A stretch of DNA of 6,419 nt from Alphaproteobacteria bacterium (GCA_019237175.1 JAFAHP010000445.1:1-6419); one strand, 5' to 3'; counted from the stretch's first letter, positions 1 through 6,074 are shown. Made by a program: numbers and translations. The notes: generated by a model not told the origin, from the letters alone.

Positions 1-102
1 CGCCCGGATGATGTTTTGCGGCTCGAACCATAGGACCCAGCAAGGCTTCTGTCGCTTTGTACGTTCGCCATGCTAGGCTCCCAGTCAAAGGAGTGAGCAC
101 CC

Positions 103-951
103 ATGAACGACATCGGCTTTCCGGGACCGGCTGGCGCCGGATCGCAGTCCGAGATCCCGCCATCGGGCGAAATCATGCTGTGGTCGGCGTTGCGCGCCGA
201 AGCGATACGGGCGGCGGGCAGCGAGGAACTTCTGGCGCCCCTGCTCAACCGCGCGGTGCTCGATCATGACGGTTTTGCCGCGGCACTCGGCGCGGTGCTC
301 GCCGACAAGCTCGCCGACGCGGCGCTGCCGGCCGGGCGTCTCGCCGAACTCGCGCGGTCGGCAATGCTTCACGATCTCGCGATCGTCGCCGCGGCGGCCG
401 CCGATCTCGTCGCGATCCGGACCCGCGACCCGGCGGCCGAGAGCTATCTGACGCCGTTTCTCTATTACAAGGGGTTTCATGCGCTCGAGTGGCACCGCGT
501 CGGCCATTGGTTGTGGCAGACCCGGCGGCGCGATCTTGCCCACTTCCTGCAGAGCCGGGTGTCCGAGGTATTTGCGGTCGACATTCATCCCGCTGTGCCG
601 ATCGGCACCGGCGTGTTTATCGACCACGCCACCGGTCTCGTCGTCGGCGAGACCGCGGTTATCGGCAATGACGTGTCGATCCTGCATGAGGTGACCCTGG
701 GCGGCACCGGAAAGGAACGCGGCGACCGCCACCCAAAGGTCCGCGACGGCGTGCTGCTGGCCGCCGGGGCCAAGGTGCTGGGCAATGTCGAAATCGGCCG
801 CGAGGCCAAGGTCGGCGCCGGCAGCGTCGTGCTCTCGAATGTGCCGCCGCGGGCGACCGTCGCCGGTGTCCCGGCGCGTGTCGTCGCCTGGTCGCACGGC
901 GCCGTCCCGGCGCTCGAAATGGATCAGAGCCTGCCCGACTATGTGATTTGA
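103..951 (+). CDS. cysE: Serine O-acetyltransferase (CysE)
   Basis: The product transfers acetyl from acetyl-CoA to L-serine, giving O-acetylserine, the carbon skeleton for cysteine synthesis in the cytoplasm. The N-terminal half (about residues 25-150) matches the helical SATase domain. Residues 155-262 form the left-handed beta-helix hexapeptide acyltransferase domain. By alignment from memory with E. coli CysE, D160 (in VDIHPA) and H175 (in IDHATG) correspond to catalytic D143 and H158, and H210 (in GDRHPK) to H193. The GETAVIGNDVSIL and VTLGGTGK stretches are family signatures. The protein ends in Ile (DYVI); in this family the C-terminal Ile inserts into the O-acetylserine sulfhydrylase active site to form the cysteine synthase complex. 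The 282-residue length is normal. The ATG at 103 has AAAGGAG at 87-93. The stop overlaps the next gene, suggesting translational coupling. Confidence 0.96.
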   Translation: MNDIGFPGPAGAGSQSEIPPSGEIMLWSALRAEAIRAAGSEELLAPLLNRAVLDHDGFAAALGAVLADKLADAALPAGRLAELARSAMLHDLAIVAAAAADLVAIRTRDPAAESYLTPFLYYKGFHALEWHRVGHWLWQTRRRDLAHFLQSRVSEVFAVDIHPAVPIGTGVFIDHATGLVVGETAVIGNDVSILHEVTLGGTGKERGDRHPKVRDGVLLAAGAKVLGNVEIGREAKVGAGSVVLSNVPPRATVAGVPARVVAWSHGAVPALEMDQSLPDYVI

Positions 952-1499
952 CGGCACGAGCAGCCGCGGTGCTTCCCAGCGGTTTCGAGACCGAACGGCT
1001 GAGCTTGCGCCCGATCGCCCCCAACGACGCGCCCGCGATCTTCGCCGGCTATGCTCAGGAGCCGGAGGTCGTGCGCTATCTGACTTGGCGCCCGCACCAA
1101 AGCCTTGTCGACACCGAAGCCTACATTGCCCGCTGCCTTGCCGCCTCGCCGGCGCGTGCGCGTACCTATGTGCTCGTCGGCCGCACGGACAGCCGGCTTA
1201 TCGGCGCCTTCGATTTGCGCCGGCCGGAGCCCCACCGGCTCGAATTCGGGTATGTCCTGGCGCAGCCGTTCTGGGGCCGCGGCCTGATGACCGAGACCCT
1301 GACCGAGGTCGCGCGCTGGGCATTGGCGACACCGGACATTTGGCGGATCGGGGCGGTCTGCGATGTTGATAACCTGGCTTCCGCGCGGGTCATGGAAAAA
1401 GCCGGGCTCGCCCGTGAAGGCACTTTGCGCCGCTGGCTCGTCCACCCGAACCTTTCCCTCGAGCCCCGCGACTGCTTCAGCTACGCGCTCGCCCACTGA
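948..1499 (+). CDS. GNAT family N-acetyltransferase, RimJ/RimL type
   Basis: This is a 183-residue acetyl-CoA-dependent N-acetyltransferase of the GNAT fold. The N-terminal ETERLSLRPI (residues 14-23) is the usual opening strand of RimJ/RimL-like enzymes. The acetyl-CoA-binding motif A is GYVLAQPFWGRGLMTE (101-116), containing the Q-x-x-W-G-x-G pyrophosphate loop. The later DNLASARVMEKAGL (140-153) followed by REG is the typical motif B region. The acceptor substrate cannot be read from sequence; relatives modify ribosomal protein N-termini, amino acids or antibiotics. The TTG start at 948 overlaps the cysE stop in TTGA. No clear ribosome site precedes it, so translation may rely on ribosomes terminating on cysE. 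A GTG at 969 would remove seven residues without touching the domain. The co-directional overlap places it in an operon with cysE, but a role in cysteine metabolism is not shown. Confidence 0.9.
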   Translation: MTARAAAVLPSGFETERLSLRPIAPNDAPAIFAGYAQEPEVVRYLTWRPHQSLVDTEAYIARCLAASPARARTYVLVGRTDSRLIGAFDLRRPEPHRLEFGYVLAQPFWGRGLMTETLTEVARWALATPDIWRIGAVCDVDNLASARVMEKAGLAREGTLRRWLVHPNLSLEPRDCFSYALAH

Positions 1500-1503
1500 A
1501 CCC

Positions 1504-1524
1504 ACCCGGGCGGTTTCACCGGGT
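1504..1524 (+). other. Hairpin just after the GNAT stop codon, possible weak terminator
   Basis: ACCCGG (1504-1509) pairs perfectly with CCGGGT (1519-1524) around a nine-base loop, starting five bases after the stop codon. There is no T-run after it, so it does not qualify as a classical intrinsic terminator. It could aid Rho-dependent termination or protect the 3' end. The rest of the gap between the converging genes (1525-1721) shows no gene and no convincing site. Confidence 0.3.
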
Positions 1525-1721
1525 TCGACAATCCGACCCGATCGATCGCGCCGTCAAAGACTGGTAGCGACGGTTGGCCGCCGGTACCAATCTTGACCCT
1601 CCGGGGGACGACCGTCTGGTCCCGCAATCGCAAGCAGTTATTTTTGCCGAGCGGTAGAGGGCCTCAAACGGGCGCACGGATCACAAAAACATGCTTCACC
1701 GGTCAACTGGTCACGTAGTGG

Positions 1722-2405
1722 CTAGAAGGCCCTTACTGTGGTCCCAGTCAGGATACCAGCCTTGCGGTTCAGCGCCGCGATCAGACCGTCGATGCCGTCG
1801 TTCTTGAGGATGGCAGCGAATTCCGACCGCCGGGTCGCCACTTCGCTGATTGCCCCGTCCAGATAGATGTCGGAGATCAGCCAGCCGTCGCCGCTGTGGC
1901 GCATCATGTAGTCGACTTTGACCGGCTCACCGTTGGCCTTGATGATCTGGCTCTTCACCATTACTCCAGATGCCGCGGGCTGTTCGCCGGTCACCTCGAG
2001 CTTCTGCCCGTCATAGCTGTCGAAGCGGTTGGCATAGATCGCCGAGATGTACCGTCCGAAGCTTTCGGTCATCTGCTGCCGCTGCGCCTCACTCAGAGCG
2101 GCCCAGGACGGGCCGACCGACAACCGCGCCATCGAGGGGATGTCGAAGCTGCGGCGAATAACCGGCGCCAATTGGGTAAAACGACCGCTTTGCCCCAGGA
2201 TCCGACCATTCTTCATCGTGCTGAGCAAGGCGTCGTAGAGGCCCTGCACAGTATCGCCGCCGTTCGGCGCAGCGTGAACCGGATAGGAGAACGCGCTGAC
2301 GGTGAGCCCGGCGGCAAAACCCACAACTTTCCACAACGAGGTTCTCGATACGATCGGCCCGCGGGTGGGCTGATTAAAGATTGTTGGAAAACCGCCTAAC
2401 GCCAT
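1722..2405 (-). CDS. MlaC/Ttg2D-family periplasmic lipid-binding protein, HpnM-like
   Basis: This is a predicted exported protein of the MlaC (toluene tolerance Ttg2) family. These proteins carry phospholipids or other lipids across the periplasm with an MCE-type ABC transporter. A basic stretch then a hydrophobic segment (about residues 24-41) and VHAA at 43-46 suggest a Sec signal peptide cut near residue 45. The n-region is unusually long. The mature part (about 50-215) shows family features: a QGLYDALLSTMKNG opening helix, FDIPSMARLSVG, the RYISAIYANRFDSY helix, a GDGWLISDIYLDG strand pair and SEVATRRSEFAAIL. The RFDSY and ISEVATRRSEF wording recalls HpnM, the hopanoid-cluster branch, though no other hpn or mla gene is in the window. 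The ATG is fixed by AGGAGAG at 2411-2417, spaced five bases away. It lies 68 bp after the winged-helix gene on the same strand, so co-transcription is plausible. Confidence 0.88.
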   Translation of the reverse strand: MALGGFPTIFNQPTRGPIVSRTSLWKVVGFAAGLTVSAFSYPVHAAPNGGDTVQGLYDALLSTMKNGRILGQSGRFTQLAPVIRRSFDIPSMARLSVGPSWAALSEAQRQQMTESFGRYISAIYANRFDSYDGQKLEVTGEQPAASGVMVKSQIIKANGEPVKVDYMMRHSGDGWLISDIYLDGAISEVATRRSEFAAILKNDGIDGLIAALNRKAGILTGTTVRAF

Positions 2406-2410
2406 GTTTG

Positions 2411-2417
2411 CTCTCCT
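2411..2417 (-). promoter_or_regulatory. Strong ribosome-binding site of the MlaC/HpnM-like gene
   Basis: On the minus strand this reads AGGAGAG, followed by five bases (2410-2406) and the ATG at 2405. It settles the start in favour of the long N-terminus, despite the long segment before the signal-peptide hydrophobic core. No good -35/-10 pair was found in the 68-bp gap to the upstream winged-helix gene, which favours a shared transcript. Confidence 0.75.
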
Positions 2418-2473
2418 TTTTTGGCCGAGCTACCCAAATCTCGGTGCAACCCAGTGACCTCAGTGTGTCAGGA

Positions 2474-2983
2474 TCAAAGCGAGCGCCAGAGTGACGTCGG
2501 GACACACCAACCGTGCGGTGGTCGCCGAGAAACCCATTGGCGATGCAAGCTTTCACTTGACCGGTAGCCCCGCCGCGCTGGTCGCGGACAAGCATTCGAG
2601 ACTACGGTCGAGCGAACCGCGGCAGTGAACCGATAGCCGCGGCCGAACTCGGTGCGAACAAAGTCACGGTCTTCGCCGAGAGCCTTGCGTAATGCAAAGA
2701 TCTGAGTCTTCAAGTTCTCCTCCGCGACAACGATGCCTCTCCACACGCGACGCAGGAGCTCGTCTTTCGTGACCAGCGACCCGTCGGCCTCCAGCAAGAC
2801 CAGGAGGAGATCGAAGGCGCGCGTCCCCAACTCTATCGATACGCCATCGACGCTCAATTGCCGCTCGCGCAGCAGCACGCGGAAACGGCCGAATTCGAGC
2901 CCGAGGCCAGTTCCTGCACAGCCCGACCCCTCCGTGGCTAGTGACGACTTACCCCGAGGCACCCGCTGCCGTTGGTCCTGCAT
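2474..2983 (-). CDS. Small stand-alone winged-helix (OmpR/PhoB-type) DNA-binding protein
   Basis: The 169-residue product has one recognisable domain, a Trans_Reg_C winged helix at about residues 29-123. It starts with the usual FGRFRVLLRERQLSVDG strands, then LGTRAFDLLLVLLEADGSLVTKDELLRRVW, the recognition-helix region VAEENLKTQIFALRKALG and the wing GRGYRFTAAV. It has no receiver domain, no membrane helix and none of the ATPase or TPR modules often fused to this domain. The C-terminal 45 residues are Arg- and Ser-rich, low in recognisable structure, and could be a natural tail or the result of truncation. The ATG at 2983 has GGAGAG upstream in good position. A strong -10-like promoter element lies at 3092-3107, 108 bp upstream. 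Likely a DNA-binding regulator; targets are unknown. The MlaC/HpnM-like gene follows on the same strand. Confidence 0.8.
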   Translation of the reverse strand: MQDQRQRVPRGKSSLATEGSGCAGTGLGLEFGRFRVLLRERQLSVDGVSIELGTRAFDLLLVLLEADGSLVTKDELLRRVWRGIVVAEENLKTQIFALRKALGEDRDFVRTEFGRGYRFTAAVRSTVVSNACPRPARRGYRSSESLHRQWVSRRPPHGWCVPTSLWRSL

Positions 2984-3028
2984 AAGGTCTCTCCGGTGGA
3001 AGGAGCAGAACAGCGGATTGAGGCTAAC

Positions 3029-3076
3029 GGGGCACTTCAGACCGTGCTATTGCACCTGCGGATGCGTGGATGCCCC
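3029..3076 (-). other. Possible folded leader of the winged-helix mRNA
   Basis: Within the roughly 100-base leader between the 3092-3107 promoter and the winged-helix start, GGGGCA (3029-3034) can pair with TGCCCC (3071-3076). It encloses a small hairpin, GTGC (3044-3047) with GCAC (3052-3055) around TATT. The outer pairing is long-range and the inner stem is short, so this may be chance in GC-rich DNA. It matches no riboswitch class I know. Confidence 0.2.
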
Positions 3077-3091
3077 CTGAGAATCGTTCTT

Positions 3092-3107
3092 ATTATACTT
3101 TGGTTTA
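3092..3107 (-). promoter_or_regulatory. Promoter element TAAACCAAAGTATAAT for the winged-helix gene (copy 1)
   Basis: Read on the minus strand, this 16-base sequence ends in a consensus -10 hexamer, TATAAT, at 3097-3092. It is identical to the copy at 3944-3959 on the opposite strand. The hexamer 17 bp upstream of the -10 is about CTTAGT, a poor -35 match, which fits an activator-dependent promoter. TTAAAC-N4-GTATAA-like symmetry inside the element resembles the StyR/TodT boxes. Transcription would begin near 3085 and leave a leader of about 100 bases. The FixJ-like regulator gene lies immediately upstream on the same strand, so this promoter would separate expression of the winged-helix gene from it. 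Confidence 0.65.
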
Positions 3108-3128
3108 GGGCTGCACTAAGACGCCCAC

Positions 3129-3155
3129 CTAGGCTGGACCCAAGTGCCGGCCTAG
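3129..3155 (-). other. Hairpin over the stop codon of the FixJ-like gene
   Basis: CTAGGCTGG (3129-3137) pairs with CCGGCCTAG (3147-3155) around a nine-base loop. On the minus-strand transcript one inner pair is a C-A mismatch, leaving six outer and two inner pairs. The stem includes the TAG stop of the FixJ-like gene. No T-run follows. It may mark the 3' end of that message before the promoter at 3092-3107, or may be incidental. Confidence 0.3.
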
Positions 3156-3784
3156 CAGGTCTGATGTTTTTCCGCCGTGAAGTTCAGCTTGTCGGCCATC
3201 CGAGCCAAATCAGGGAGAGACGCTGCCTTCATCTTTCGCATGACCTGGCCGCGATGGACTTTTACGGTGATCTCACTGATGCGGATGTCGTAAGCTATCT
3301 GCTTGTTGAGGCGCCCCGTCACGACCAAGGCCATTACTTCACGCTCGCGAGGTGTGAGAGTCTCAAAGCGCGCTCGAAGCTCGGCGATTGCCTTTTCGTT
3401 CTCCAGCCACGCGCGATCTCGCGCCAGGCCCAGCTGGATCGCGTCCAGCAGGTCTTGCTCACGGAACGGCTTGGTCAGGAACTCGACCGCTCCTCCCTTC
3501 ATCGCCCGGACGGACATCGGGATGTCGCCGTATCCGGTGATGAAGATGATCGGAACTTGAATGTTCGCCGCCGCGAGCTCCCGTTGAAAATCGAGACCGC
3601 TTTGACCGGGCAGCCGGACATCGAGCACCAGGCAAGCCGGTCCTTCCGGCCGCCCCTCTTTCACGAATTCCGGCACCGAAGCCAGCGTCTTGACTTGCAA
3701 GCCCACGGAACGCAGCAAGCCTTCGAGCGACTCGCGGATTCCCGGATCGTCATCGACGATAATGATCGTTGGCTGCGCAGACAT
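3152..3784 (-). CDS. FixJ/NarL-type two-domain response regulator
   Basis: This 210-residue cytoplasmic transcription factor is predicted to be controlled by phosphorylation. The receiver domain (about 5-120) has the acidic cluster IVDDDPG (D11-D13), phosphoacceptor D55 in LVLDVRLPG, the switch Thr T83 in FITGYGD and K105 in FLTKPF. These are the complete set expected in the FixJ/NodW/StyR group. A helical linker (120-140) leads to a LuxR-type helix-turn-helix at 141-200: LTPREREVM, then GRLNKQIAYDI, then the recognition helix region ISEITVKVHRGQVMRKM. The ATG at 3784 was chosen over a TTG at 3802 because it gives the normal short N-terminus; neither has a strong ribosome site. It is divergent from the receiver-only/kinase pair and probably receives phosphate from that kinase. 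Two identical promoter elements flank the gene, pointing outward. Confidence 0.95.
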   Translation of the reverse strand: MSAQPTIIIVDDDPGIRESLEGLLRSVGLQVKTLASVPEFVKEGRPEGPACLVLDVRLPGQSGLDFQRELAAANIQVPIIFITGYGDIPMSVRAMKGGAVEFLTKPFREQDLLDAIQLGLARDRAWLENEKAIAELRARFETLTPREREVMALVVTGRLNKQIAYDIRISEITVKVHRGQVMRKMKAASLPDLARMADKLNFTAEKHQTC

Positions 3785-3810
3785 CGTTCGGGCTCGCTGC
3801 AATAGAGGCG

Positions 3811-3831
3811 CCGTTGCCCTCAGGGCAGCGG
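3811..3831 (-). other. Stem-loop in the leader of the FixJ-like gene
   Basis: CCGTTGCCC (3811-3819) faces GGGCAGCGG (3823-3831) around the three-base loop TCA. In the minus-strand mRNA one pair is a C-A mismatch; the five pairs next to the loop and three outer pairs hold. It ends about 27 bases before the ATG at 3784. It could influence translation or simply reflect GC-rich sequence. No known riboswitch or thermometer class is recognised. Confidence 0.3.
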
Positions 3832-3943
3832 GAAATCTCGCAACGGGAACATTCTAAAATCGCGCGTTCGGAGGAGAAAGGCTTTTTATTGCGGCCGAGA
3901 TTCGCAGACAACCAACCACCTTCGCTCGCGCGGCAATTCTGTT

Positions 3944-3959
3944 TAAACCAAAGTATAAT
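3944..3959 (+). promoter_or_regulatory. Promoter element TAAACCAAAGTATAAT for the receiver/kinase genes (copy 2)
   Basis: The element ends in TATAAT at 3954-3959 and points to the receiver-only gene, whose GTG is 111 bp downstream. Its 16 bases are the exact reverse complement of those at 3092-3107. The sequence 17 bp upstream of the -10 (about CGGCAA) is not a good -35, so an activator is likely. The preceding bases make an 8-bp palindrome, GTTTAAAC (3941-3948), which copy 1 does not share. The rest of the 3785-4070 gap holds no gene I can support. Confidence 0.65.
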
Positions 3960-4059
3960 CGCTAGCCGGTCGGTTTTGTCTTACCTTTTCGAAGTGCTGT
4001 CGAATGCCCCATCGGATGGCTGGGATGGCAGCGTGTTTGGTCTCTCGGAAGCCGCGATG

Positions 4060-4065
4060 AAGGAG
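4060..4065 (+). promoter_or_regulatory. Ribosome-binding site of the receiver-only gene
   Basis: AAGGAG sits five bases before the GTG at 4071. It decides the start: GTG gives the short MPRTKPLISVVDDDES N-terminus that places the first beta strand correctly. Confidence 0.8.
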
Positions 4066-4070
4066 TTGAA

Positions 4071-4442
4071 GTGCCAAGAACCAAGCCCCTGATCTCGGTC
4101 GTCGACGATGATGAATCGATGCGCGAGGCGGTCAGGGGGCTCATGAAGTCGTTGGGATATACGGCCGAAGCCTTCGCATCAGCGGAAGAATTTTTGAGCT
4201 CCCGCCAGGTCCCCTGCACCGCCTGCCTGATCGCCGACGTGCAGATGCCGGGGATGACCGGACTTGAGCTGCATCGCCACTTGGTGGCCTCGGGAAACAC
4301 CATCCCGACCATTCTAATCACGGCTTACCCTGACGACAGCATGCGGGAGCGCGCGTTGGAGGATGGGGTCGTTTGTTACTTGAGCAAGCCGTTCGACGAG
4401 AACGACCTGCTCGCTTGCATCCACTCGTCCCTCGTTATCTGA
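4071..4442 (+). CDS. Single-domain response regulator (receiver only)
   Basis: This 123-residue protein is a complete receiver domain with no output domain. It shows the acidic cluster VVDDDES (D12-D14), phosphoacceptor D56 in IADVQMPGMTG, T84 in LITAYPD and K106 in YLSKPFD. The sequence is closest in style to FixJ-type receivers. Such proteins act through protein contacts, as a phosphate sink or relay for a kinase, or by competing with a full-length regulator. The histidine kinase starts about 100 bp downstream on the same strand, so kinase and receiver are probably one transcription unit driven from the element at 3944-3959. The presence of two receivers next to one kinase (this one and the divergent FixJ-like protein) suggests a branched pathway, which is inference. 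Confidence 0.93.
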   Translation: MPRTKPLISVVDDDESMREAVRGLMKSLGYTAEAFASAEEFLSSRQVPCTACLIADVQMPGMTGLELHRHLVASGNTIPTILITAYPDDSMRERALEDGVVCYLSKPFDENDLLACIHSSLVI

Positions 4443-4465
4443 CGAAACACGAGAAGCGTTGACCC

Positions 4466-4500
4466 CCGCCGGATCGACGAGCCGGCGGCGAGCGGCTCGC
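4466..4500 (+). other. Two adjacent hairpins between receiver and kinase genes
   Basis: CCGCCGG (4466-4472) pairs perfectly with CCGGCGG (4482-4488) around a nine-base loop. GCGAG (4488-4492) pairs with CTCGC (4496-4500) around CGG; the two stems share base 4488. Only TTC follows, so there is no T-tract. The pair could lower read-through into the kinase gene or stabilise the receiver mRNA, giving more receiver than kinase. Confidence 0.4.
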
Positions 4501-4544
4501 TTCAGCCGGGTATCGCGTCGGGCTCACGTCGATTCCCGGCGAAG

Positions 4545-6074
4545 ATGGTTGGGAGGAACACCATCTCGTGGCAGAATCCGCTAGCGGTGGGACTGCCTCG
4601 TATGCCGATCGACCAAAACCGGACGACTAAATTCTGGCTTTCAGCAGCCGAGATATTGCTGGGCGTCGGTGCTCTGGCGGTCCTGACCGCTGGTGGTCTG
4701 CGGCTTGACCTCAATCTCGGTACAGCGAGTCTCGCCTATCTGATCGTTGTCGTGCTCTTTTCCCTTAGGGGCCGTCTCGTTCCCACGGTCGTTCTTTCGA
4801 TCGTCGCTGCGGCGTGCCTGGACTACTTTTTTACTGAGCCGCGCTTCAGCCTCCAAATCGATGCTCCACAAGACGTGGTGGCGGTGGCCGCCTTCGCGAC
4901 CACCTCGTCCGTCATCGCCGGTCTCGTGAAGCGGGCGCGTAGGTTGGGGGAAGCGGCGGCGCTGAGGGATCGGCTTCAAGCAATCATCGACACTATTCCT
5001 GCGGTGGTCTGGAGCAATTCGCGTGATGGCTCGGCCGACTTCTTGAACCAACGTTTCCGCGACTATACAGGCCACTCCCTGGAGTGGGGACGCAGCTGGG
5101 TCTGGATGGATGCACTACATTCCGACGACCGCGCCATGCACGACTGGCGCGCAACGCTCGCAGCTGGAGAGCCGTTCGAGAAGGAGGCGCGTGTGCGGCG
5201 GGCCGACGGAGAATATCGTCGGTTTCTGTTACGTTTTGTCCCGCTGCACGACAAGCAGGGAACCATCGTCGAGTGGTACGCTGCGGGCACGGACATCGAG
5301 GACCTGAAGCGCGCCGAGGAAGAATTGCGTCGGCAAGAGGTGCGGTTGCGCGACGCGCAGATCGAGCTCGCCCACGCCAATCGCGTGACCGCAACGGGCC
5401 AGCTCGCGGCTTCGATTGTCCATGAAGTCAGCCAGCCGATCGCCGCGGCGCTGACCAACGCCAATGCAGCGTCGCGCTGGCTTGGCGCCGAGCCGCCCGA
5501 TCTGGAGGAGGCCCGGCAGGCTCTCGGCCGTATCGTCAGCGACGGCAGCCGGGCCCGCGACGTCATCGCCCGGATTCGTGCGCTCGTCAGGAGGGTGCCG
5601 CCACGGCACGACCGGCTCGATATCAACGAGGAAATGCTCGAAGTCATCGCTCTGACCCGCAGCGAATTGCGCCGAAACGGCACGTCGCTGGAGACACAGC
5701 TGGCCGAAGGCCTGCCGCCCGTTCAGGGGGATCGGATCCAGCTTCAACAGGTGATGCTGAACCTCATCCTCAACGCTGTGGAAGCGATGAGCGGATCGAG
5801 CGGGACAGAGCGGAAGCTGCTGATCAGAACCGAGCAGGACGGACCGGGCGGTGTGCTCGTCGCCGTAGAGGATTCCGGCCCAGGGATCGAACCCGAGAGC
5901 TCGGATCGGCTCTTCGACGCATTCTACACGACCAAGCTCGCCGGCATGGGTATGGGACTGTCGCTCTGCCGTTCGATCGTCCAGGCGCATGGCGGGCGCG
6001 TTTGGGCCACGGCGAACCCATCCCAAGGCGCCACTTTTCAGTTCACCTTGCCTGTGCAGCGGGAAACCGTGTGA
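4545..6074 (+). CDS. Membrane sensor histidine kinase (DUF4118-like, PAS, HisKA, HATPase)
   Basis: This is a 509-residue inner-membrane kinase that autophosphorylates on His and passes phosphate to a response regulator. Four hydrophobic segments at about 31-51, 61-75, 78-96 and 110-127 form a KdpD-like DUF4118 membrane part. A PAS domain follows (about 140-255; PAVVWSNSRDG, then the PAC-like EWYAAGTDIEDLKRAE) and a helical linker. The H box SIVHEVSQPIAA puts the phosphorylated residue at H293. The N box is LNLILNAVEAM (405-415), G1 is DSGPGI (443-448), the F box FDAFYTTK (457-464) and G2 GMGMGLSL (467-474). This pattern is the FixL/NtrB-like class. No haem-binding features are obvious in the PAS, so the signal is unknown. 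The ATG at 4545 has no good ribosome site. An in-frame ATG at 4602, preceded by GGTGGGA, would give 490 residues starting just before the first membrane helix and may be the true start. Likely partners are the receiver-only and FixJ-like proteins. Confidence 0.95.
   Translation: MVGRNTISWQNPLAVGLPRMPIDQNRTTKFWLSAAEILLGVGALAVLTAGGLRLDLNLGTASLAYLIVVVLFSLRGRLVPTVVLSIVAAACLDYFFTEPRFSLQIDAPQDVVAVAAFATTSSVIAGLVKRARRLGEAAALRDRLQAIIDTIPAVVWSNSRDGSADFLNQRFRDYTGHSLEWGRSWVWMDALHSDDRAMHDWRATLAAGEPFEKEARVRRADGEYRRFLLRFVPLHDKQGTIVEWYAAGTDIEDLKRAEEELRRQEVRLRDAQIELAHANRVTATGQLAASIVHEVSQPIAAALTNANAASRWLGAEPPDLEEARQALGRIVSDGSRARDVIARIRALVRRVPPRHDRLDINEEMLEVIALTRSELRRNGTSLETQLAEGLPPVQGDRIQLQQVMLNLILNAVEAMSGSSGTERKLLIRTEQDGPGGVLVAVEDSGPGIEPESSDRLFDAFYTTKLAGMGMGLSLCRSIVQAHGGRVWATANPSQGATFQFTLPVQRETV

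Noticed and set aside
85..957. Long open frame antisense to cysE
   Set aside because: It is a shadow of cysE produced by GC-rich third positions; the plus-strand frame has clear family motifs and a ribosome site.
1685..1711. Intrinsic terminator for the MlaC/HpnM-like gene (ACCGG/CTGGT hairpin and T-run)
   Set aside because: The minus-strand stem has a mismatch and only about four pairs, and the T-run is eight bases away.
2972..3805. Long plus-strand open frame opposite the FixJ-like gene
   Set aside because: It has no recognisable domain and mirrors the minus-strand gene, which has every receiver and helix-turn-helix motif.
3846..3868. GGAAC ... CGTT resembling an EcfG general stress promoter
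   Set aside because: The spacing is 14 bases rather than the usual 16-17, and the element sits about 200 bp from the next plus-strand gene.
3092..3959. The 16-bp inverted repeats as terminal repeats of a small mobile element
   Set aside because: No transposase lies between them, no target-site duplication flanks them, and each copy carries an outward TATAAT placed as a promoter for the neighbouring gene.
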